Shown here: positions 18,396 through 27,501 of the stretch, in pieces
How positions within the stretch are numbered: the stretch's first letter is position 1
Layout of the letters: each line of letters opens with the position of its first letter
DNA from: Cudoniella acicularis
Lineage: Eukaryota; Ascomycota; Leotiomycetes; Helotiales; Helotiaceae
Assembly: GCA_013054445.1 (NCBI GenBank)
Contig: JAAMPI010000511.1
Coordinates: 6,465 to 33,965 of the forward strand
DNA: 27,501 bases
Direction of reading: 5' to 3'
Position numbers and translations under genes: made by a program
Notes under the pieces: generated by a model
What the model saw: only the letters and a program-made list of their open reading frames with translations
Told to the model about the DNA's origin: nothing
The model's database searches: none

Positions 18396-19184
18396 GGTTG
18401 AGTTTGTTTTTATGTCGGGTCTCTATCTGGCAAGGAGGATGGGGTTTATCCTGATCGAAAATGCGATTAACTGTTTACACTGCTTGATTTAACCCAAGCT
18501 GGAATAATTGGAATGTGATGTGAGATACCCGAGAATGGCATCTCCTTGAAGGTTATATATCAGGAGCTGACAATGTCCCATCGTTGTTCAGGTGCGCATG
18601 CATGGCTGAAACAATACTCTATCCTAAATAGGCATGTGCTGTTTAGGGCTTGGTAGAGCGAGCTGACAAAGATTGTGGCGGTTTAGGAAATGCAGCTGTT
18701 AGCTGTAAGGCACCTTTCCCACAAGGGATGTGATTTTAGGGGCTTGTGATGCGTCGCCATACATCAGGCATATTGTTCCGGCTATAATAAAGATTATCGT
18801 CTGTAGTTGTATAGTCATTCATAATGTATATACTCGTTTCATTTAATTTTTAGTAATAAATTCGCTTTCCTGTTGAGTTATCTTAGACAGGTTTTAAAGA
18901 TGGGAGTCGCAGTCAGGAGACAAATAACAAGATACAGCTGCATTTAGGTGATATTTCACGAAATTTATTTCGAAGTATGATATGTCATACGTTCTTTGTG
19001 ATCCTCTGGACTTCTGCCCTAGATATTTCACTTCTCATTCTCACCCGGGAATGACGTGGAGACGACCATGAAGGCGTTCAATTGTTGAAATACTCTTCTA
19101 AGCACTCTCTTGAATAAAATTACATACGCTGGGAAACAAATACACCCGAGCAGTCGAGTACTCGAACATACCCTTGTAGCGCAT
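18396..19184. other. Intergenic region, no gene seen
   Basis: It lies upstream of the FSH gene and downstream of the PEBP gene. No ORF, tRNA or repeat was recognised. Confidence 0.6.
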
Positions 19185-20046
19185 CTAAGACAAGCCCACT
19201 AAAAGCCCCGACGTGCCAACAGCCACCATCATCCATTCAACTCCTGTGATCATCGCGTCTGACCTGCTTTGTGTAGCTGAAGGGCTTGAAGATTTAAACG
19301 AAGTAGATCCAGTATTTGCACCGGTAGTCGTCGTCGTCGCCGATACAGCAGCACCCAATGTCGAGTTGGTGGTCATTGTCGAACTTTCAGTTGCATTTGG
19401 AGTGCTCACCAGAAACCAATCAGCCGCGACTGGTGCACCCAAACCCGTTTCAGCCACGAAATTTGTAAGATTGAAGCCGACACGGTTGAATACCGAAGAT
19501 CCTGGGGCAATCAAGTTTCTGAAGAAAGGGATATAGTCTGCTGGAACTGCGAAATCGGCGGGTTCGTTGTAGAGAAAGACACCGTATATATGCGTCTGGC
19601 CGGCTGGCGGGTTAGGAGGAAAGTATGGCGCGATCTCTGCTTGTTGAGAAGTCAAAGTTGTGGTTCCGTCAGAAGAAGAAAGACCAGCTAGGGTCCAGTG
19701 CAGCAGAGTAGTGTTCGACTCGGTGGACCCGTTGGTTTCAACACTGAAGTCCATCATGATGGCGACGTAGGTAGTGTATGTTCTAGCCCAACCAAGACTT
19801 GGGGCGTTTATTACCTCTGTTGAAATTTGGTGTTAGTATGGAGTGAGGTCATGGTTGACGAACGAACTGACCGTTTCCTGGAATAGTGATTCCAGCAGGG
19901 TTGATTGCAGCGGTCCCATAGGTAACCGTTAGGTGGTTCGACGTAACAGGCTCGAATCCTGGAGGGGTTTGAGCAGAGGCTGTTCGAAGGAGATATGCTG
20001 CAGTCAACACGAGCAAAGATGAATGGCCAAATCTGGTTGTATGCAT
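19185..20046 (-). CDS. Secreted GPI-anchored PEBP-like protein
   Basis: Two exons (19872-20046 and 19185-19816) joined across a 55-bp intron (GTCAGT..CAACAG) give 268 residues. Residues 1-25 form a signal peptide ending ASAQ. Then come TPPGFEP, an Asp-containing strand (MMDFSVETNGS), LLHW, a Pro-rich link, THIYGVFLYNEP, and FNLTNFVAETGLGAPVAADWF, the sequence of landmarks of fungal phosphatidylethanolamine-binding proteins (the H-x-Y and LLHW parts line the ligand pocket). A Ser/Thr-rich, N-glycosylatable stretch of about 45 residues and a hydrophobic C-terminus (MMVAVGTSGLLVGLS) suggest a GPI anchor and a place at the cell wall or membrane. The ligand is unknown. No RIP damage. Confidence 0.8.
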
Positions 20047-20868
20047 CCTTAAAATTGCAGAGAAGTTTTCTAGGGGAAAATATAGAAACTGATAGAGAAG
20101 ATAGGATCGAAGGATACACTATTGGCATAGAGGAGTTTTGATAGTCGAAGGGCAATGGTGGATTCTTGCAAACTTAAATAACTATGAAAGGACCACATAT
20201 ATATACAGGAAATGATCTTACAAATCAAATATGATGTTCTGGCAGGCCAGTGAAACGGGATGTAATTTCGGAGATCAGATGAGCGGCTTTGTTGAATGAA
20301 TTATTCTCTCGTGCTCAGAGATCAGCACTCTGCGCTAAGATTAAATCTCAGCCCTAGATGTTGCGAAACCAGTTGTATCGTAGGATGACCTCACTAAACT
20401 GTTTTTGGCATGTGCTCTATTTTCAGCCTTGCTGGTGGACAGGGCTAAGCGCAAATTAATAATCAGACCTGAGACCTTGCCAATCCTGCTGAGCAGCTAC
20501 CGCTCGCCACGCACGCACCACCAGAATTAGCGACCCGATGCTGACTTCGGGTCCGACTTCTTCAGCTAATCTGTCAGCAGGCAGCTAGCAAACACTACGT
20601 GGGGAATTTTGCTTGACTGAGCCCGTTCCGAATGATTCAATCCATACCACTACCAGGAAGAGCACATACTCTTTTTGTGAGATGCTCGACTGAGTGGCGT
20701 TCTACATGGGGGCTGCTAGACCGTTAAGCTCTCCAATCTTTTGTCCCTGACTCGTTTTTGGAGTCGGCAGCCACAAGATTGAGCGAGGTAGAGGTACAGA
20801 CTCCATCAACAGCGGAGCCCCTTACCAGTGATAATGCAAAGCTTACTGACACATTGTAGCTGCCTATA
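20047..20868. promoter_or_regulatory. Divergent intergenic region with dyad gacccga..tcgggtc
   Basis: This 820-bp interval separates the PEBP gene (minus) from the transcription-factor-like gene (plus), so it should carry both promoters. The only clear structure is a 7-bp dyad at 20532-20538 and 20547-20553 around an 8-base spacer, which could bind a dimeric regulator. A tRNA-like ggctcgaatcctggagg at 19947 is PEBP coding sequence, not a tRNA. Confidence 0.4.
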
Positions 20869-22724
20869 ATGGAACATACAAGTGAGATTATGGACGGACC
20901 ACCTTTGGCATACCGTTTTGTCCGACAATCCGGCCGCAAGGTAGACGAATCGTCACGTAGTGCCATTCGATCTCATGCCATGAAAGAGTTTCGGAAAAGG
21001 CAGCGTCAACAAAAACAACTAGAAATTGTGCAAAGTGGCCAGCAATCTGTTGTGGAGAATGGTATCAGCCTGTGTCGTTGCTTGACCCTAGGTCAGCTTT
21101 CTCCACCGTCTTCCGAACAGTACTCAAAAAGACAAAGACTCGACACACCTCCGACCCCCTTCTCGCCCACTCCCGAACCCTGCTATCTCTGTCGCAGGGT
21201 GCAATCATTGAGAATGTCCTCATCGCAACACATGAACGCTCTGCAGCAACTATCCCCCCCCCATAGCTACTTTTTCCGCAGCCGACTTTGATCCTTTCAA
21301 CTCAATCATTGAGCTCCCTCCGTCTCTGACTTCAAAATTCTCCAGCGAGATCAATGTTATTAAAACACACGGTTAGTACATATCTTAGTGAAGTCAACTT
21401 CGTTCCAGTCATGTTGCAGATTCTTCGCGAACCTTTCTTTTGCCAACCATCACTCGTCATCTAATCTAACCTTCTAACACCTGCTCACTACTCACTAACC
21501 TATGTCATCTTCAGCCATCACCTTCTGCTCTCCGGGAACCATTAAGTCGGTCGTCCTCCCTGAAGCTTTTCGAACACCAGCTCTGTTGGCGAGCATACTG
21601 TACATGACATACTCATACCTCCATTCTGCGAGGGGATGGAGTAATTCAGAATTAGCTTTGGGTTTAAAAGCAGCTGCGATATCACAAATCAACCTCAAGA
21701 TGTCTCATCCAAGTACAACAACGTGTACGAACGTGATCGCATCGATTGCGTATCTCTGCACTGGTACCTGGGTATGGAATTTGAACAGCAGAGATTTTTA
21801 TTAAGTGGTAATGCTAATGTTTGAGGCAGGTCTTTGGCAATCCTTTTGAAGAAGTTAAAACCCATTTGGATGGCATTGAGGCAATGGTCAAACAACGTGG
21901 CATGGAAAGCCTTGGTGTGTACCAATTTGGCCGAACAGTCCGCAAGTATCTATTTGTGTGCGGCCCTATTTTCTCAACTTATCTGAGAAATTCTATCTAA
22001 CTCAGTTAAAAGACAGAATCTCCTTCTATCAGCAATTCGGGCACAACCTACCAAATCCACGTTCGATCTTGATTATAACCAGGTGCTAAATACTTTCTCG
22101 GTGAACGACACGAAGCATGTGTCTCCACTATACTGTCCTCAAAAGACATTTGCTCAACTTCTTCAATCCAAACGATTTAACGAGGATACAGTGCATATTC
22201 TGTATAATGCCAAGGTTCTTATCGACTTGGTGATTGACTTTGACGAAGGTGCAATCGAAGAAGCGGACTTCAACATCACGCTCTTTCATATAAAAAATGA
22301 ACTGGAGCGTCACATTTCGGCTAACAATCCTCAGAGCGCCTCTGACAGGAATTGGGTCTTCGAATGTTGCCGCCTGACAGTGGTGATCGTGCTGGAGGCC
22401 ATCGAGACAGCGCAGCCTCTCCTCTCAAGTAATTCGGCGCTCACACTAAGTTTGGTCAGCGCACTAGAAAAGGCAGATATTGGAGACAATTGGGGAGAAC
22501 TATCGGGTGTGTTGTATTGGGTATCAATGATTGGATCCGCATCTAGCCAGGCAAGGCCAGGTCACAGACTGTTAGACTCCACGCTCGGTCGCACAATGTC
22601 CGAGATAGCTTTTACGGCCTCGGATTTTGGTTCCGCAGTCGAGCCTGTGCGACAATTCTCTCGTCTACAAAGGGCTTTGAGGAGAAGATCTCAGGTAGTG
22701 CTTTCAGAAAATTGTCATAGCTGA
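20869..22724 (+). CDS. Fungal transcription-factor-like protein, frame problem in a poly-C run
   Basis: ATG 20869 opens a frame with AIRSHAMKEFRKRQRQQ, the basic N-terminal block common to a fungal regulator-like family (no Zn2Cys6 cluster). A Ser/Pro-rich stretch ends at a run of nine C (21254-21262); removing one base leads into IATFSAADFDPFNS, the typical DPF block. Exons: 20869-21371, 21515-21771, 21830-21945, 22013-22724, with introns of 143, 58 and 67 bp whose phases fit; with one C removed the total is 528 residues. Middle and C-terminal parts (FRTPALLASILYMTYSYLHS, GNPFEEVKTHLDGIEAMV) match the all-helical domain of this family. Instead of a frameshift, an intron ending TTTTTCCGCAG (21281) could restore the frame. 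So it is either a homopolymer error, an extra intron or a recent frameshift. Confidence 0.65.
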
Positions 22725-22926
22725 AAAGTTCTTCGAGTTCAAATAAATTGTACTGGTCCACCTAAGTACTACCCCTTGTGGTTCTGATCACCTTTTTCTT
22801 CGTCTTGTAGAAAATGAGGAGAGAAATTAACAAAACACACCCCAAGTATATGCCCCAAAGTATCCTGTCGCCATTCTTAAGAAAGGAACCCCACCCGCTT
22901 ATCTAGTCTCTGGTTTCTGGTCTCTA
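22725..22926. other. Short 3' flank of the transcription-factor-like gene
   Basis: No ORF or repeat recognised. It leads directly to the MITE. Confidence 0.5.
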
Positions 22927-23443
22927 ACGTAAGTCGGTGCGTAACACCTCTAATGTATCTCTACACCAAAGTTTATATGTAAAGGTACTTATTCTGGTAA
23001 TTTTTTTTTTTTAAAAATAGGCATAACTCAAATAATAAGAATTGTATTACTTATTCCTTATAAGTACATATTATTTATATAGTTAAGTACTATATTTATA
23101 CCGCTATAACTTATTTAGATATATTATTAAAAAGTTATAGCTAGTTTCAAATTTTTTATTTTTTCTCTTATAAATGTCGCCTAGAGATTTGTATGAGAGA
23201 ACATTAATTTCTAAGATTACTAATAAATATAAGACATCGCTCTTAAATATAATAGGCTAATATAAATATAGAATCTAATTATATAGCTAACTTACATATT
23301 AGCAAATTAAGTAGTACAATTTTTATTATATGAGTTATGTCCATTTTAAAAAATGGCAGAATAGGTACCTTTACATATAAACTATGGTGTAAAGGTACAT
23401 TAGAAGCGTTACGCACTTAGAAGTGTTACGCACCGACTTACGT
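22927..23443. mobile_element. Fold-back MITE-like element, 517 bp
   Basis: It begins ACGTAAGTCGGTGCGTAAC and ends with its reverse complement. The inverted similarity continues through aaaggtac..., the poly-T/A stretch and gagttatg..., for at least 130 bp on each side, and more weakly toward an unpaired centre near 23150-23190. The interior is AT-rich and without ORF. The right end carries a 17-18-bp subterminal direct repeat (agaagcgttacgcactt, agaagtgttacgcaccg) that the left end lacks. No certain target duplication was found; TA before the left end is possible. Confidence 0.75.
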
Positions 23444-24024
23444 CAGTTGCTAGTATCAGTATTCTTCAAGCTGGTCTGATTCGTCTTACTTACTATTTCA
23501 GTTACAGTGAGTTGAGTTTGACACGACAGGATTCGGGGTCGTCGGCAGGGATCCCAAGGAGCGATAGCAGTACACCTACCTGTCGCAGTCTAACGGATCT
23601 GCTCCTTGCTAAAGCAGAAGCTGACATATATCAAACCGGCCATATTCTAAGCAAATCTATAACGTTTAGTAAGGTCCTTGAAGGGAAGCGTTGATCTCAC
23701 ATAGAGCAAAGAGTCTTTATCCATATTTCGATCAATACGATATACCTAGCGAGTGCCCAAAAGATTGCGAATACTAGCGATATTCCTAGTCTAAATAAAG
23801 TAAAATACTAAAGAATCGTCTCGTAGCACCCTGAATCTTGTCAAATAACGACTAACAGAGTTCCGGTTTCATAAAAGTTTCATAGACCTCATAGAGATGC
23901 TTTTTAGCTGAGCCAAATAGTCAACTGCTAGAATGAAGAGTATATAAACACCAATAATCCTATCACTATTTCCATTTCTAGTCAGGTGTAAGCATACCGT
24001 CCGGAGAGGCAAGTTGACCTCGAC
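23444..24024. other. Intergenic; possible orphan exon 23512-23694 (+)
   Basis: After a tttcag there is a 60-codon frame without ATG (SLTRQDSGSSAG, then CRSLTDLLLAKAEADI and SKVLEG) ending at TGA 23692. It looks protein-like and could be a leftover exon, but no family is recognised. Confidence 0.3.
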
Positions 24025-24628
24025 CTAGTCGTAGCTGGTGACTGACTTCTTTTTGCGAGAGGTAGAGTACAGGCTCTGTCTATACCCCCGCTGAACTCTA
24101 GTAACTGGTGGATTTTGCAGGTTTAGATTACTGCCTAAATCGTAACTTATCGTCCCTCTTTTTCTCCTCTTACGGTGTCGAAGCACTGTCGATGAAGCGT
24201 CTTGTGAGTCTACGAGTAGCCCCTCAAATTGATGTCTTAACCAATTGGAATTTTTCTCCTTTATGCTCTCCCGCGAATCTATAACGGCATAAAAGGTTGA
24301 ATATATATTCTTGATGAACAAGAAAATATAGGAAAGAGTAGTCGTAGAGTTAGTCGCAGAGCCCAGTATGACACAGAGCCCAGTATGACTGTTTTAAGAG
24401 AGTCGTCTTTTATTTTGCCAATTTGAACATCCTTTAGAGTCGTCGTAATTTCATTGAGCCCCGAATGCGTGAGACTTTGAACTGTTGTATTATTGGTCAT
24501 ATTTGAGTCCAGCGATGCCTGATACTTGAAAAACAAAGCTCCTGTTTCAGCTACTTGGGACTTAAATAACTGGCGAGATATCCAAAGTGGGAAAGGATAC
24601 TCAAGGAAATTGAAACTTACTATATGAA
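24025..24628 (-). pseudogene. Degraded ORF, helical N-terminal part of an ankyrin/NLR-type fungal protein?
   Basis: An open minus frame from about 24625 (FLEYPFPLWISRQLF, GALFFKYQASLDSN, TTVQSLTHSGLNEITTTL) is disrupted at 24357-24390 by a 17-bp tandem duplication that shifts the frame. A second shift near 24310 leads into FIKNIYSTFYAVIDS and KNSNWLRHQFEGLL, then a basic RHRKRRKRGTISYD and a stop at 24025. The helical Ser/Thr-rich region followed by a basic stretch resembles the segment before ankyrin repeats in many fungal proteins. That comparison is from memory and weak. The missing downstream domain is not in this window. Confidence 0.4.
24357..24390. repeat. 17-bp tandem duplication
   Basis: cagagcccagtatgaca is followed by cagagcccagtatgact. 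It lies inside the degraded minus-strand ORF and changes its frame. Confidence 0.9.
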
Positions 24629-24631
24629 GTC

Positions 24632-25174
24632 CTAGTGGTCTCCATAGGGCGAAGTTCTTGGCGGTACAGTAGCGGGAAGATTGTCGAAAGGAATATCAAA
24701 TGTTGGTATAGCCGAGAGATCTGGGGGAGACGCTGTCTTTGATAATTGGGTTTTGGTTATTGTCAATTGCTCGTTAGTGTCTGCTAATTGATCTCTAATC
24801 TCTTCGAGCTGGGCCCTCAACTCCACTCCTTCCTTCATCAGGTCTCTCGTCTCTGTTTTGAGTTCCGTGTTGCTGATTTTCAGTTCCATAATTGCCGCCA
24901 GAATTGTGAGTAGAGGGTCGTCCTTTGCCTTCCCTGTCCCTCCTGGCCTGTCTCGTTCTATTGTCCGAGAAGGTGTTGCTAGTCGGTTTTGCATACGATT
25001 TGGTCGCGGTGCCTTTGGAACCTCCACCTGAGCTTCAATTGCAACCTCTATGTCTTCTTTCTCACTATCCCCCCATTCTCTCGCGCTCATCATCCTCCTC
25101 TTCTCCTGCTCCGCGGCCTTGGTCGTCAGGACGCGCCCTCCCCCTCTATTTCTCCCTAAGCCTTCCCCTAACAC
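24632..25174 (-). pseudogene. LINE (Tad1-like) ORF1 fragment with coiled coil
   Basis: A 180-codon open frame without a proper ATG at its beginning (GTG 25174; first ATG about 27 codons in). A basic/acidic N-terminus is followed by NRLATPSRTIERDRP, a long coiled coil (ILAAIMELKISNTELKTET, ELRAQLEEIRDQLADTNEQL) and a Pro/Ser/Thr-rich end. The frame stops at TAG 24632 in SPYGDH*DF, where Gln is likely in an intact copy. Fungal Tad-type LINE ORF1 proteins have this coiled coil before zinc knuckles. The knuckles, endonuclease and RT are absent, so the copy is truncated at the junction with the degraded ORF at about 24630. Confidence 0.5.
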
Positions 25175-25266
25175 TGGTCAAATGGTTAAATCTGGTCATA
25201 TTCGTTGAAATATTTCCTTTCGTCCTTTCGAAACCGACCTTCTTCGCACTGTTTTGTGATGTTTGG

Positions 25267-25282
25267 GTAGGTAGGTAGGTAG
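25267..25282. repeat. (GTAG)4 microsatellite, possible LINE tail
   Basis: Four GTAG units, read CTAC on the minus strand, right after gcgtaataaa. Fungal Tad-like LINEs can end in such short repeats, so this may mark the 3' end of a minus-strand LINE reaching into the tract to the right. Confidence 0.5.
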
Positions 25283-27279
25283 TTTATTACGCCCGGCAAA
25301 GCCTAAAGGCACTAGTGCTGTTATGTACATGATCCAATTCTTTCGGAATAACCAATATCTCGTCCAAGCCTATACATAAGTATCTTCAAACGATAAACAT
25401 ATAACAGATCTATTTATACTTTAAAGAGAGTGCGCGTAACAAGTAGACTTAAAGGCGACTTCCCTCAAGTGTTTAACATCCTATCCTTAGCAGTTGAAGC
25501 AGGGCTTGTTAAGGCACACGAGGGTGCGTAGTGTAGATTAGTCGGGATATAAGAGAAGGAAAAACATAAGGGGAAAACTTAAGAAACCTTATCTATACAC
25601 TATACAACTGCTCGTTCTACCTCTAGATCAAGTCGTCATATAGAAATCGCGTACTTAATTGTTTTATAAACCGTATCTAGGTTTAGTACCTATTCTTCTA
25701 GATCAGACTTAGCTATCTACCTACTAAATAACTTTAGCAAGTTAAGTAAGGAAGCAAACATATTAAATAGGAAACTAGATAAGAAATAAAAATTTTATAA
25801 ACGGAGGTCTAACGACTTAAAAGCGAGTTCGAGGCTAAATATATATTAATATAGAATATTAAACATATAGAAATAGTTAGTTAGAAAGAATTAAGGGATT
25901 TAGTTATAACAAATATAGAGCTTACGTCTAAGAGCAAGAACAGCGAATCGCAGACCTAAAGGCTAAGCTCTAGTAAAAGAAAGTTAAATTAGAAGGAGGT
26001 AGGATAGAACATATACTATACCTTAATAAATAGAAGCTAACTAACTAGTTTAATAGTAACGAAGAATTCTATTACTAATCTATTATTTGACCCTAGTCTC
26101 TTTTTAACAGTCTTACTCGACCTATATACCTTATCTATAACATACTAACGTTTTTCTTATTCTAAGTTTATCTTTTAATTAAAAGAGAAACATTATCTCC
26201 CTAATCTACTAGTCTCTTTTAGATTATCGTTTTAAATTTTTTAATAGTACTATCTTAACTAATCTATAGCCCGCGACTTATAATTCTGTTTATAAGCTAG
26301 AAAATCTTTTCTTTTCGTTAATCGGTTATTAATTCTATCTTTATAAACTCCTCGTCTTCTCCTAGGCTAGAGAACTAGTCTTCTAAGTAGTACTTCTTTA
26401 ACTAAGGGAGACCTTATAATATAAAATCCTTAAGAAACGGCCGATGATCGCTTTTCCTTAACAAGGGAAAGTATATACTTTAAAGGGGTAGTAATTCGAA
26501 GCCTAGAATTAGACTATTTAGTATCTCGACTAGGTTCTACTAAGGAAACCTGTCTTCTAAAAGATATAGAGCCGCCGGATATTTAGAAACGCTATATAGA
26601 AAGACGAGGAAATAATAAATATAAGGCAAGACATTAGGGTTACTAAGCCTTTTAAGAATAACTTTTAGGGTTCGTCGCGTCGTATTTAACGTACCCTAGC
26701 GCGTTTTACGGTATTCTAATTATTACCTTGTTTATACGATAGAGAGAATAATAGGATGTCGTACTCTATTTTAAATATTATATAAGAATAATTAATAGTT
26801 ATATTATTATTAAATTTTAAAGAAGGTAGGCTAAAAATAAGGAGGCGTATCTAATTTCGCTTAGGTATACGGCAAGCTATAGCCCCTACTCTTATATTAT
26901 ACTTCTAGACCTATAACGGGCATTATTATCCTATATACCGTAACTTAGCGTATTATATACTTTCTAAAAAAACACTTTAAAACTTAAACAACTTTAAATT
27001 AAGCTAGGGCATATTACTTATATAAATCTATTCTTATAATAACGTCTTAGCTCTTTAATTTTCCTATTTAATATATTTATTATTAATACTTTTTTTTATT
27101 TTTAAGTGTTTTTAGTAACTTTATTCGCTTATACACGGACTTACGGTACGTAGGATATATAGTATAGAGTTCTATATAGTATTTATAAACTCTATACGAC
27201 TAGCCTGTTATAGAGCTTATATAAGCTAGATTTTAGCGAGTATTACGATATTTTATTTACCCCCTAAAGCCCTACTAAG
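25283..27279. repeat. AT-rich RIP-mutated tract
   Basis: From about 25600 the tract shows TA richness and CA/TG depletion; 25283-25600 is milder. A plus-strand frame near 25930-26000 reads EQEQRIADLKAKL** KKVKLEGGR, a coiled-coil-like piece with Gln codons turned to stops, probably from a gag-type protein. Nothing else can be identified. The tract ends abruptly at a well preserved LTR. Confidence 0.6.
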
Positions 27280-27487
27280 TGTCACAGACCTAGTTTGACG
27301 CGTCCCCCGACGCGTCCCCCTTGTCACGTGTCCTGGTCCGTGCTAGACTCACCTCCTGTATATAAGGCCCCTTCGGGGCCACCTCTCTTCTTCTCTCCTT
27401 AGCTTAGTTTCTTCGTGAATATAGCACTTCTTGCAAATACGTCCCTACGTGACGTCAGGGCCTTCGTGCCTTTACAGAGCTGTAACA
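27280..27487 (+). mobile_element. LTR of another retrotransposon (solo or 5' LTR)
   Basis: A 208-bp segment starting TGTCACAGACC and ending GAGCTGTAACA, almost free of RIP. It has a 12-bp direct repeat (gacgcgtccccc twice), CACGTG, a TATA box (tatataaggcccc) with a GC-rich palindrome ggccccttcggggcc, and a CT-rich start region. Unrelated to LTR-1 or LTR-2 in sequence. The window ends 14 bases later, so whether an internal region follows cannot be seen. Confidence 0.6.
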
Positions 27488-27501
27488 TTAAACTAAGCTC
27501 T

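Noticed and set aside
19213..19536. 107-codon plus-strand ORF
   Set aside because: Antisense of the PEBP coding exon.
19940..19960. tRNA-like TPsiC sequence ggctcgaatcctgg
   Set aside because: Part of the PEBP exon (GFEPVTS on the other strand) and no cloverleaf around it.

Overview
The window looks like a filamentous ascomycete (Pezizomycotina) chromosome segment, possibly from a Leotiomycetes-type genome; the class is an inference. Short GT-AG introns of 51-143 bp, an FSH serine hydrolase, a fungal-type PEBP, a fungal transcription-factor-like gene, S41 and P450 relatives and LTR/LINE elements all point to a fungus. Long AT-rich tracts are nearly devoid of CA/TG dinucleotides and rich in TA, while CG is still present. 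This is the signature of repeat-induced point mutation (RIP, CpA to TpA).

Left part (1-7650): a RIP-mutated tract (1-960) is followed by a graveyard of broken genes: a DUF3435/FluG-like remnant (1281-1890), a fungal protein family of unknown function (4317-5409) and a secreted S41-peptidase-like gene cut off by the next AT-rich tract (6165-7640). Between them lie two tiny intact ORFs on opposite strands (2287-2547 +, 3764-3934 -) that share a motif and appear to be paralogues.

Middle (7650-17195): a nested retroelement complex. Two LTR families (LTR-1 about 165 bp, LTR-2 about 170 bp) have the same 10-bp start and similar ends. A 4.2-kb inverted structure (7854-12069) has 1.2-kb arms running from LTR-1 to LTR-2 around a RIP-destroyed gypsy pol fragment. 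Sharing one LTR-1 copy with it is a 1.73-kb GAG-only LTR element (11905-13638) with an intact 353-codon ORF. Further right are a third LTR-2, the ghost of a cytochrome P450 gene whose helix-I, post-ExxR and haem regions can still be read (14870-16130), and a RIP-mutated copia-type gag (16600-17195).

Right part (17196-25180): normal gene space. An ankyrin fragment abuts a seven-exon FSH hydrolase gene (17417-18395 -), then a GPI-anchored PEBP-like protein (19185-20046 -), a transcription-factor-like gene with a poly-C frame problem (20869-22724 +), a fold-back MITE (22927-23443), a frameshifted remnant (24025-24628 -) and a LINE ORF1-like fragment (24632-25174 -).

Right end (25267-27501): a (GTAG)n tract, a further RIP-mutated tract and a well preserved solo or 5' LTR (27280-27487). 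No operon-like cooperation between the genes is visible. The common theme is RIP and transposon insertion eroding genes next to intact ones.
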